Below, piece by piece: positions 35,990 through 43,387 of a DNA stretch of 64,000 nucleotides (position 1 is its first letter; every line of letters starts with the position of its first letter). The notes beneath the pieces were generated by a model. It worked only from the letters and a program-made list of their open reading frames with translations. It made no database searches and had not been told where the DNA came from. Source of the DNA: Coriobacteriia bacterium. GTDB taxonomy: Bacteria > Actinomycetota > Coriobacteriia > Anaerosomatales > PALSA-660. The stretch is from positions 8,830 to 72,829 of the forward strand of contig JAUSAU010000002.1 in assembly GCA_030652345.1 (NCBI GenBank), given 5' to 3'. The position numbers and the translations under genes were made by a program.

Positions 35990-36019
35990 TAGGAACCGAT
36001 GGGAACCTGTAGGAAAGCC
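35990..36019. promoter_or_regulatory. Three 10-bp direct repeats upstream of the HTH-NTase
   Basis: TAGGAACCGA, TGGGAACCTG and TAGGAAAGCC follow each other without gap, one per helical turn, 21 bases before the start codon at 35969. Such phased repeats are typical binding sites for excisionase-like HTH proteins, so this is a likely autoregulatory operator. Confidence 0.5.
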
Positions 36020-36031
36020 GTGCCGTTCGGA

Positions 36032-36265
36032 CTAGACGGCGATCGCCACGTGCAGGCGGCTGTCCGGCTGCCGCAACTTCGCCTCGATCAGACGGATCGC
36101 GCGGGTCGGAGACAGGGTCGCAAGCTCACGTTCGTCGATCCAGGCGATGCGCTCCTCGCCGGGTGACGTGACGATGAGCGCGCGCTGGTCCCATGCGAGC
36201 CGAACGGCGTAGCGGGGCGGCAGGATCCCCCTGACGACCTCGAACCACACGCTGATCTCATCCAT
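36032..36265 (-). CDS. Hypothetical protein (77 residues)
   Basis: MDEISVWFEVVRGILPPRYA and onward. It is mixed alpha/beta, without Cys or membrane segments. ATG has a GGGAGG ribosome-binding site. No family recognised. It shares strand with the HTH-NTase cluster and precedes its repeats, so it may be cargo of the same accessory segment or a resident gene. The 188 bases upstream to 36453 show no gene. Confidence 0.55.
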   Translation of the reverse strand: MDEISVWFEVVRGILPPRYAVRLAWDQRALIVTSPGEERIAWIDERELATLSPTRAIRLIEAKLRQPDSRLHVAIAV

Positions 36266-36453
36266 GGCGGCCTCCCGTGTCGCTGCGGGCGTGTCGTCTA
36301 CGGATGAGTGCGGCAGATCGGGATCCGCACCGGGCTGCGTGACACCTCACCGAGGAGTCTGGAGCCCTCGACGAACCGCGGGAAGCCTTCTGCCGAAGTG
36401 TTCACAACGAGTTTTCGGTGCGTTCACACACGGGCAGTTGAGCGGCGCGTGCG

Positions 36454-36705
36454 CTACGCGCCGGGCTCGCCGAGCACTTCCTTGAGCGACCGCGGGTCGA
36501 AGTTCACGACGCACACCTCGCCGATCTCGAAGGTCGGCGTGACGACCTTGCCAGCGAGCTCGACGCAACGCTCCCGGGCGACCTCGTCGTCATCGATGTC
36601 GATCACCGTGTAGTCGTAGCCCATGTCGTCGAGCCAGCGGATCGCGCGCTGGCAGTCGCCGCACCAGGAGCGGCAGTAGACGATCGGTTGCGGCGATGCG
36701 CTCAT
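36454..36705 (-). CDS. Glutaredoxin/mycoredoxin-like protein
   Basis: An 83-residue thioredoxin-fold protein. The active site is YCRSWCGDCQRAIRWL, so the redox pair is CGDC; Cys6-type upstream Cys is also present. The cis-Pro loop is VVTPTFEIGE. It reduces disulfides or mixed disulfides in the cytoplasm. CGDC is unusual against CPYC or CGYC. ATG 36705. Confidence 0.85.
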   Translation of the reverse strand: MSASPQPIVYCRSWCGDCQRAIRWLDDMGYDYTVIDIDDDEVARERCVELAGKVVTPTFEIGEVCVVNFDPRSLKEVLGEPGA

Positions 36706-36782
36706 GTGTTCGCTCCTCGATCCGGACGCCCGACGAGACCGCCGGATGATTCGAGTGTACCCGCACCGCGAGCGCTCACACG

Positions 36783-36820
36783 AGAGGGGCCCGCCGGCAC
36801 GGACGCCGACGGGCCCCTCT
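36783..36820 (-). terminator. Strong terminator hairpin after the RND pump
   Basis: AGAGGGGCCCG (36783-36793) and CGGGCCCCTCT (36810-36820) are exact complements with an inner partial stem. It begins 18 bases past the pump stop codon. On the minus strand it would end the pump transcript; a U-run is weak. Confidence 0.6.
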
Positions 36821-36837
36821 GAGCGAGTACTGGTCCC

Positions 36838-39800
36838 CTACTCGGTCTCGGTCGCCGGGGTGTCGGTCGCCTCGACCTCCGCCCCGCCGTCGCGCCCGGC
36901 GCCGCGACGCTTCGGGCGCGACTCCGGGTGGAAGAGCCGCTCGAGCATCTCGAACGCGGCCGGCACGACGATGAGCGTCAGCGCTGTTGACAGCGTCAGG
37001 CCGCCGATGACCATCGCGGCCAGTGACTGGGAGATGAGCGCGCCTTCCGACATGCCCATCGCCAGCGGCAGGAGCGCCGTGACGGTCGCGATGGCGGTCA
37101 TGATGATCGGCCGCATGCGGACACGACCGGCCTCCACGAGCGCCTCGCGCATCGGCATGCCGCGTTCCTTGCGGTTCTTCTGTACGCGGTCGATGAGCAC
37201 GATCGCGTTGGTCACGACGATGCCGATGAGCATGAGCGCACCGATCATCGCCGGCATGTCGAGCGGCAGGCCGACAACGAACAGCCCGAAGATGCCGCCG
37301 ACAGCCGCAAGCGGGAGCGAGAAGAGGATCGCGAGCGGGGCGGTGGCCTCGCCGAATGCGATGACCATGACGAGGTAGACGGCGCCGACCGCCACGAGCA
37401 TCGCCATGCCGAGCTGGGTGAACGCCTCGCTCATCTGCGACGCGGTGCCGGCGACGGTCACTTTGACCCCGTCGGGCAGATTCTCCTTGGCGATGAGCGC
37501 CTTGACCGCGGAGGTCACCTTGCCGGTGTCCTTCGCCGTGATGGACGCCTTGATGTCGGCGAACTGCTGGCCATCGATGGCGTATATGCTCACCGGGCCC
37601 TCGACCTGACGCACGGTGGCGATCTTGTCGAGACGGACCGCGGTGCCCATCGGATTGAGGATCTCGGTGGCGCCGAGATCGGCGACCTCGGTGAGCGGAT
37701 CGAACTTCACGCCAAGCTTCACGTCCATCTTGCGGTTGTCCACGGTCATCTGAGTGGCGGCCGTGTACGAGAGCAGGTTGCGCACGCCGCCGGCGACCTG
37801 CGCCGCGGACAGCGCCTCCTTGGCCGCCTTCGCCTGGTCGACCTCGACGAGGATCTCCGGCTTCGATGTGCCGATGTTGTTGCTGGCCGGGTCCAGCCCC
37901 TCGACCTGCGCCAGGTCCTTCGTCAACGTGGCGGCGGCCTTCTTGACCGCCTCGAAGTCGGCGCCGGTGACCTGCAAGTCGAGCTGGTTGGAGCTCGACG
38001 ACGAGAATCCGCCGCCGGGCGAGACCTTGATCGCATCCGCCGGGCCGAGCTGCGCGAACTGCTTGCGCCACGCCACGATCTTCGAGTCGATGTCGGAGCC
38101 GTCGTTGAGACGCACGAAGACCGACGCTGTGTTCGCACCCTTCACGCCGCCTTGGACGTTGACGTTGCCTGTCGGTGCGCCGACGGTCGTCTGGTAGTAG
38201 CGCGTCTCGGAGTCCTTCGCGAGCTGCTTCTCGATCTTGACCACCGAGTCGTTGACGGTGTTGACGTTGGTGCCCGGAGGGAAGGCGACGTCGATGTTGA
38301 CGTAGCGCTCCTTCTGCTGGGGCATGAAGCCGGTGCCGACGACCGTCGCGAGCCCGCCCGCCGCCACCAGGAGCGCGAGCGCGCCGGCGAACACGGCCCA
38401 CTTGCGGTCGAGCGACCAACGCAGGACGCCCTCGTACCAGTCGAGCGCGCGGGACGGCTTCTTCTCGTCGTGCACGGGGACCTTCGAGTTGAGCAGCATC
38501 TTGCTCGCAACGAGCGGCACGACCGTGACAGCCACGAGCAACGAGGCGAGCAGCGCGAGCGAGACGGTCAGAGCGAACGGCAAGAAGATCTTGCCGACCA
38601 TGCCGGAGACGAGACCGAGCGGGACGAATACCGCGACGGTCGTGAGCGTCGAGGACGTGATGGCGCCCGTCACCTCGGAGGTCGCATCGATGATGACCTG
38701 CTCGGTGCGCTCGGTCGTCTCGGAAAGGTGTCTGAAGATGTTCTCGATGACGACGATCGAGTCGTCGACCACGCGCCCGATCGCCACCGTCAGTCCGCCG
38801 AGCGTCATGACGTTGAGCGTGACGTTGGCCTCCTTGAGGAAGACCATCGCGATGAGCAGCGACAGCGGGATGGAGATGACGGAGATGACCGTCGCGCGGA
38901 AGTTGCGGAGGAACAGCAGGATGACCACAATCGCGAGCAGCGCACCGAGCGCGCCCTCACGGACCATGCCGTTGACCGACATCTTCACGGGCTCCGCGCC
39001 GTCGTAGATCGTCGTGATCCTGGTGCCGCCGGGGAGCTTGGCGGAGAGCTCGGCGATCTTGGCGAGCGCCTTGTCGGCCACGTCGACCGTGTTGGCGTCC
39101 TGGGCCTTGGAGAGTTCGATGAGCACCGACGAGGTGCCGTTCGTGCGCGTGTAGGACTCCTGCGGACCGACACCCACCTTGATGTCGGCGATCTCGGACA
39201 GTTTGATCGTGGAGGCACCGGAGGCTGTCTTGGGCATCTTGAGTCCGCCGCCGCTCGGCATCTTCATGGCACCGCCGGACGACTTCGCCTTCGGCAGTGC
39301 GGGGGGCGGCTTGAGCGACGAGCCGAACTGCGCCTGGATGCCGGCGAGCTGCGTCCGCATCCCGGCGATCGCGGCCTTCATGCCCGTGAGTTGACCGTCC
39401 TTGCCGGCGATCTGCCCGGTGACGGCGCCGAGGCCCGCTTGGACCGTGATCGACGAAGGATCGGAAGCGAGGATCGCCTCGTACTTGGCCTTGGTCGCCT
39501 GCAGCGCGGCCTTGTCGGCCTGGACCGCGGAGATCGAGGTCTCCATCGAGGAGATCGCGTTCGTGAGATAGAGCATCCCGTTCGTGGCCTGGCCGGTGCC
39601 GTAGAGGCCGTAGCCGAGGCCGTAGAGCCCCTGGCCCAGGCCGCCGACGGCGGAGCCGAGGCCGCCGAGGCCCTTGCCGAGACCCGCCATGCCCTGCCCG
39701 AGTCCGGCGAAGCCCTTGCCGATACCGGAGAACGCGTCAGTGAGCATCTTGGAGGTGTTGGGCTGCAGCGGGATCGCAAGGTTCTCGACCGACGCGACGT

Positions 39801-40506
39801 CGGTGGTCGTACCGGTCACGCGCACGGGCTTGGTCAGGTCGCCCATGTTCACCGTGCCGACCGGGAACGAGAGGTTGTTCGCCTGGAGCTGCTGCTGGAC
39901 GGAGGTCAGCGACACGTTGTGAGCGATCATCTCGTCCGGCTTGAGCGTGACATAGACCGCCTTGGCCGCGTCGCCGGAGATGCCCACGTTCGCCACACCG
40001 TCGATGCCCTGGATGCCGGGCAGTACGTCGTCACGGACCGCCTGCTCGAGTTGATCGGCAGGGATCTTGTCGTTGCTGATCGCGATCTTGAGCATCGCCA
40101 TCGAACCGAACGACAGGCGCGAGATCTGCGGCGCGACCGCCATCGCCGGGAGCTTGACCTTGCCCACGGCATCGGAGACGGCCTGCTTGGCCTTCTCCAT
40201 GTCCTGGCTGTAGTCGAACTGCGCGATGACCATCGACATCGACTCGGCCGACGTCGAGTTCACGTTCTTGATGCCGGCCACACCGGAGAGCGAATCCTCC
40301 ACCGGCTTGGTCACGTCCTTGAGCACGTCATTGGGGGACGCACCCGGATAGATCGTGACGACCGCGACGATAGGGATGGACACGTCCGGCATCTGCTCCT
40401 GCTTGAGCAGACTGGCGGAGTAGAGCCCGCCGGCGCTCACCAGGATGCACAGGATCAGGACCGCTGCCGCATTCCTGATCGAGAACTTCGTGAAGAACTT
40501 GGACAT
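36838..40506 (-). CDS. RND-family efflux permease with large inserted coiled-coil region
   Basis: A 1222-residue HAE-type RND pump with the usual twelve TM helices. Conserved parts are KQEQMPDVSIPIVAVVTIYP, VEDSLSGVAGIKNV, LTLNVMTLGGLTVAIGRVVD-like NVMTLGGLTVAIGRVVDDSI and LIGIVVTNAIVLIDRVQKNR. About 200 residues longer than typical. Between about 262 and 430 a segment begins with tandem Gly-Leu-Gly repeats (GFAGLGQGMAGLGKGLGGLG), then a long Ala/Lys helical stretch, then a PPPALPKAKSSGG linker. No membrane-fusion or outer-membrane partner is adjacent. It is preceded by a marR gene 19 bases upstream, which likely controls it. Confidence 0.9.
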   Translation of the reverse strand: MSKFFTKFSIRNAAAVLILCILVSAGGLYSASLLKQEQMPDVSIPIVAVVTIYPGASPNDVLKDVTKPVEDSLSGVAGIKNVNSTSAESMSMVIAQFDYSQDMEKAKQAVSDAVGKVKLPAMAVAPQISRLSFGSMAMLKIAISNDKIPADQLEQAVRDDVLPGIQGIDGVANVGISGDAAKAVYVTLKPDEMIAHNVSLTSVQQQLQANNLSFPVGTVNMGDLTKPVRVTGTTTDVASVENLAIPLQPNTSKMLTDAFSGIGKGFAGLGQGMAGLGKGLGGLGSAVGGLGQGLYGLGYGLYGTGQATNGMLYLTNAISSMETSISAVQADKAALQATKAKYEAILASDPSSITVQAGLGAVTGQIAGKDGQLTGMKAAIAGMRTQLAGIQAQFGSSLKPPPALPKAKSSGGAMKMPSGGGLKMPKTASGASTIKLSEIADIKVGVGPQESYTRTNGTSSVLIELSKAQDANTVDVADKALAKIAELSAKLPGGTRITTIYDGAEPVKMSVNGMVREGALGALLAIVVILLFLRNFRATVISVISIPLSLLIAMVFLKEANVTLNVMTLGGLTVAIGRVVDDSIVVIENIFRHLSETTERTEQVIIDATSEVTGAITSSTLTTVAVFVPLGLVSGMVGKIFLPFALTVSLALLASLLVAVTVVPLVASKMLLNSKVPVHDEKKPSRALDWYEGVLRWSLDRKWAVFAGALALLVAAGGLATVVGTGFMPQQKERYVNIDVAFPPGTNVNTVNDSVVKIEKQLAKDSETRYYQTTVGAPTGNVNVQGGVKGANTASVFVRLNDGSDIDSKIVAWRKQFAQLGPADAIKVSPGGGFSSSSSNQLDLQVTGADFEAVKKAAATLTKDLAQVEGLDPASNNIGTSKPEILVEVDQAKAAKEALSAAQVAGGVRNLLSYTAATQMTVDNRKMDVKLGVKFDPLTEVADLGATEILNPMGTAVRLDKIATVRQVEGPVSIYAIDGQQFADIKASITAKDTGKVTSAVKALIAKENLPDGVKVTVAGTASQMSEAFTQLGMAMLVAVGAVYLVMVIAFGEATAPLAILFSLPLAAVGGIFGLFVVGLPLDMPAMIGALMLIGIVVTNAIVLIDRVQKNRKERGMPMREALVEAGRVRMRPIIMTAIATVTALLPLAMGMSEGALISQSLAAMVIGGLTLSTALTLIVVPAAFEMLERLFHPESRPKRRGAGRDGGAEVEATDTPATETE

Positions 40507-40524
40507 CGTGTGGCCTTTCGGGCT

Positions 40525-40974
40525 CTATGCGGACGTTGCGGGGGACTGCAGCGCGCGGGACATCTTCTCGAACGCGGTGACGAGTGCCTCGAGCTCGGCG
40601 TCGTCGAGTACGGAAAGCATCTGGCGGACATGGGCGCGGATCAGTGCCTCGACGCGGCGATACTCCGAGGCGCCGAGTTCCGACGGCACGACGCGCACGA
40701 CGCGACGATCGGAGTCATCGCGCTCACGAGTCACGAACCCGCGCGCCTCGAGGCGGTCGACGGCGGCGGTGACCGCACTCGGCTGCGTACCGAGCGCCTC
40801 GGCGAGATCGGACGACTTCATCCCGCCCGAGGCGATGAGCAGCCGCATCACATGGTGCTGGGGGCCCGTCATCTCTCCGCCGGCGCCGGCGGCGCAGTGG
40901 CCGATCGAACGGCCGACGTTCATCGTCGCGAGTTCGAACCGCGCGATGAAGTCGTCGAGTCGCTTGCTCTGCAT
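40525..40974 (-). CDS. MarR-family transcriptional regulator
   Basis: A 149-residue winged helix protein: MRLLIASGGMKSSDLAEALG, QPSAVTAAVDRLEARGFVTR with the wing RERDDSDRRVVRVV. It is the first gene of the operon with the RND pump (gap of 18 bases) and would repress both until a ligand binds. ATG 40974. A direct repeat/palindrome lies 25-50 bases upstream. Confidence 0.92.
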   Translation of the reverse strand: MQSKRLDDFIARFELATMNVGRSIGHCAAGAGGEMTGPQHHVMRLLIASGGMKSSDLAEALGTQPSAVTAAVDRLEARGFVTRERDDSDRRVVRVVPSELGASEYRRVEALIRAHVRQMLSVLDDAELEALVTAFEKMSRALQSPATSA

Positions 40975-40998
40975 GGCTCTCCCGTCCGTTCACCTGTC

Positions 40999-41026
40999 GA
41001 ATGGTTCATGGTGTGAATGATTCATG
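40999..41026. promoter_or_regulatory. Likely MarR operator
   Basis: GAATGGTTCATG (40999-41010) and GAATGATTCATG (41015-41026) are 11/12 identical direct repeats. The second contains the palindrome TGAAT-G-ATTCA (41014-41024). They lie 25 bases upstream of the marR start, where autoregulation is expected. Confidence 0.55.
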
Positions 41027-41149
41027 ACGGGAAGCATACGGCGTGCCATATGGTGGGTCAAGTGGTGTGCGGGGCCTGATGGCTCCTGACACGAGAGCCC
41101 CGGACTCGTACCATGAGGGCCGGAACCAACACCGCTTCGGGGAGGCCCT

Positions 41150-41695
41150 ATGGCCGAGATGGTGCATGCACGGACCGCGGTGAGCGCCCTGCTGATCGCC
41201 TGCTGCACGCTCGCGGGATGTGTCACCACGCCGCCACAAACAGCCGACCGGCCCTCGGCGCCCGTGACCGAGCCGGTATCGGCCCCCGCCGCAAGCTCGC
41301 CGGTCCTTGAGGCCACAACACCGGCAGAACCCGCGGCTGCCCTGATCGACCCCGCCCACCCCGACGCCGCCACGGCCCAGACCGGCAAGACGATCGGTGT
41401 CGCGATCGTCGGCAGCTCGACGACGAAGGCCGGAGCCGAGAAGGCCGCGCAGACGGCGCGCGGCGCGCTCGGCGAGTTCGAGACATACATCGTCGTGGAC
41501 CGCTCCGAGCACTACGCGGGTATGGCGCCCGGGCTGTGGGTGGCGTTCGAGGCGCACCGCACGTTCGCCGAGGCGAAGAGCAAGATCGGCGAGGACGCCG
41601 GATGGCTCCAGAGCAAGGGCATCGAACCGTACGCGAAGGAAGTCACCGTGCGGTGCTCCGACCGCTTCGTGCTCTTCGAGGACACGATGCAGTAG
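41150..41695 (+). CDS. Lipoprotein with SPOR-like C-terminal domain
   Basis: A 181-residue protein with lipobox LAGC at about residue 24, a Pro/Ala/Thr-rich spacer (30-75), then a SPOR-like alpha/beta domain (KTIGVAIVGSSTTKAGAEKA, then GLWVAFEAHRTFAEAKSK). SPOR domains bind denuded glycan strands. ATG 41150 has GGGGAGG five bases away. It stands alone between the divergent marR operon and tRNA-Arg. Confidence 0.65.
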   Translation: MAEMVHARTAVSALLIACCTLAGCVTTPPQTADRPSAPVTEPVSAPAASSPVLEATTPAEPAAALIDPAHPDAATAQTGKTIGVAIVGSSTTKAGAEKAAQTARGALGEFETYIVVDRSEHYAGMAPGLWVAFEAHRTFAEAKSKIGEDAGWLQSKGIEPYAKEVTVRCSDRFVLFEDTMQ

Positions 41696-41740
41696 CTCCG
41701 GCCGCGAGCGTGCGCGCTTCTCCGCTCGCGCCGCGCGTCG

Positions 41741-41746
41741 TATACT
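41741..41746 (+). promoter_or_regulatory. -10 box of tRNA-Arg
   Basis: TATACT lies 16 bases before the tRNA 5' end. The -35 is poor (TTCTCC with 17 bases between). Confidence 0.45.
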
Positions 41747-41762
41747 CGCCTACGCACTGAGC

Positions 41763-41838
41763 GCCTCCGTAGCTCAGGGGATAGAGCATCGGTTTCCTAA
41801 ACCGTGCGCCGCAGGTTCGAATCCTGCCGGGGGCACCA
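41763..41838 (+). tRNA. tRNA-Arg(CCT), CCA encoded
   Basis: A 76-nt cloverleaf. Acceptor GCCTCCG pairs with CGGGGGC (one G-T pair), D arm TAGCTCAGGGGATAGAGCA, anticodon arm GGTTT-CCT-AAACC, T arm GCAGGTTCGAATCCTGC, discriminator A and genomic CCA. Confidence 0.95.
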
Positions 41839-41849
41839 CCGCGATCATG

Positions 41850-41885
41850 ACGGCCCGGAACGTCTACGACGTTCCGGGCCGTTCT
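41850..41885 (+). terminator. Terminator of tRNA-Arg
   Basis: A perfect 14-bp stem (41850-41863 with 41869-41882) with loop CTACG, followed by TCT, begins 11 bases after the CCA. It separates the tRNA from the oxidase operon. A short palindrome GCGTTAACGC follows at 41888-41897. Confidence 0.75.
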
Positions 41886-41959
41886 GCGCGTTAACGCACT
41901 CCCCCACAAAGGAACAATCCTCCATGAAGTACGCGGGCTCGACAGGGGAAGGGGACGCC

Positions 41960-43372
41960 ATGTGGTCGGAGAAAGACTCGACTGCACGCAACATGGGGCT
42001 ATCGGCGGTGTTCTGGCTGGTCGTGTCCATATCGCTCGGGATACTCATGGCATCGGAGTTCATCGCGCCTGACCTGTTCGCCGGCATCTCGTGGCTGACC
42101 TTCACGCGGCTGCGTCCCACGCACGTCAACGGGCTCGCCTTCGGCTTCCTGTCGATGGCGATGATCTCCGGCTGGTACTACATGGTCCCGCGCCTGACGA
42201 AGGCCGACATCCACAGCGAGAAGCTCGGCAACTTCGTCATGGTGCTGTGGAACTTCGTCATGGTCGGCGCGGTGTTCACCCTGCTCAACGGCATGACCCA
42301 GTCGCGCGAGTACGCCGAGTTGATCTGGCCGCTCGACATCCTCGTCATGACGGCACTCCTGCTCACCGGCTACAACATCTTCCGCACGATCGCCGCAAGG
42401 AAGGTCGAGCACCTCTACGTCAGCCTCTGGTACGTCATGGGCTCGCTGATCTGGTTCCCGATCGTCTATGCGATCGGGAACGTGATCTGGGTCTACCCGT
42501 CCGGCGCGCTGTTCGGCCTCAACGACGCGATCTGGGGCTGGTTCTACGGCCACAACATCCTCGGCCTGTGGTTCACGACCGGCTCGGTACCGGTCATCTA
42601 CTTCATCCTGCCGAAGGAGACGAAGACCCCGCTGTACGGCTATACGCTCGCCCTGATCGCCTTCTGGTTCCTGGCCTTCTTCTATAGCGGCGTGGGAACG
42701 CACCACATCCTGCAGGCGCCGGTCCCCGAGTGGCTCAAGACGATCTCGGTGATCTGTTCGATGGGCCTCCTCATCCCCGTCTTCGCATTCATCATCAACG
42801 TGTTCATGACGATGCGCGGATCGTGGCGCACGCTCTACTACTCGATCCCGCTGAGGTTCGTGATCTCCGGCGCGGCGTTCTACATGCTCGTGAGCTTCCA
42901 GGGAGCGACGCAGGCACTTCGTGAGGTCAACTCCTACATCCACTTCACGAACTGGAGCGTGGCGCACGCACACCTCGCGCTGCTCGGCTTCGTGGGCTAC
43001 ACGATGATGGGGCTCATCTACTACATCATGCCGCGCCTGTGCCGGACCGACGGCCGATGCGTGCTGTACAGCGAGCGTCTCGCCTGGGTGCACTGGTGGC
43101 TGACGACGATCGGTTTCCTCGGCTTCTTCCTCGTACTGACCGCGGCCGGACTCGTGCAGGCGGGCGGCTTCCAGGAGGGGCTGCCGGCGATCGAGATCCT
43201 GCCGGGCATCCGCGGACTGTGGATCGGCCGCGCGGTGTGCGGGGCGATGATCATCACCGCGCAGTACATCTTCGCGTACAACATCTTCAGGACGTGGCGC
43301 GGCGAGCAGTCGTCGCGTGAGGTCGAAGCGATGGCCGCCAACGACGCCGTCGCGGCCGCGACGGAAGCATAG
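41960..43372 (+). CDS. ccoN: cbb3-type cytochrome c oxidase subunit I
   Basis: A 470-residue haem-copper oxidase core with 12 TM helices. Haem and copper ligands appear in order: RPTHVNGLAFGFL, FYGHNILGLWFTTG, GVGTHHILQAPVPEWL and NWSVAHAHLALLGF. The helix IWGWFYGHN also carries the Tyr region typical of cbb3 enzymes. It reduces oxygen to water with high affinity. ATG 41960 has AGGGGAAGGGG; ATG 41924 is an alternative with AAAGGA. First gene of the oxidase operon. Confidence 0.94.
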   Translation: MWSEKDSTARNMGLSAVFWLVVSISLGILMASEFIAPDLFAGISWLTFTRLRPTHVNGLAFGFLSMAMISGWYYMVPRLTKADIHSEKLGNFVMVLWNFVMVGAVFTLLNGMTQSREYAELIWPLDILVMTALLLTGYNIFRTIAARKVEHLYVSLWYVMGSLIWFPIVYAIGNVIWVYPSGALFGLNDAIWGWFYGHNILGLWFTTGSVPVIYFILPKETKTPLYGYTLALIAFWFLAFFYSGVGTHHILQAPVPEWLKTISVICSMGLLIPVFAFIINVFMTMRGSWRTLYYSIPLRFVISGAAFYMLVSFQGATQALREVNSYIHFTNWSVAHAHLALLGFVGYTMMGLIYYIMPRLCRTDGRCVLYSERLAWVHWWLTTIGFLGFFLVLTAAGLVQAGGFQEGLPAIEILPGIRGLWIGRAVCGAMIITAQYIFAYNIFRTWRGEQSSREVEAMAANDAVAAATEA

Positions 43373-43387
43373 GGGGGCGAGGACACC

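Noticed and set aside
33863..36265. Prophage or integrative element around RhuM
   Set aside because: No integrase, transposase, structural phage gene or flanking tRNA direct repeat is visible, so only an accessory module is claimed.
39560..39760. Repeated GC-rich units in the RND gene looking like a DNA repeat array
   Set aside because: They encode Gly-Leu-Gly repeats inside an open frame and lack uniform spacers, so they are protein repeats, not CRISPR or VNTR DNA.
38152..41016. 954-codon plus-strand frame opposite the RND pump
   Set aside because: It is antisense to a pump with clear RND motifs, and its composition (Asp/Arg/His/Leu) has no domain pattern.
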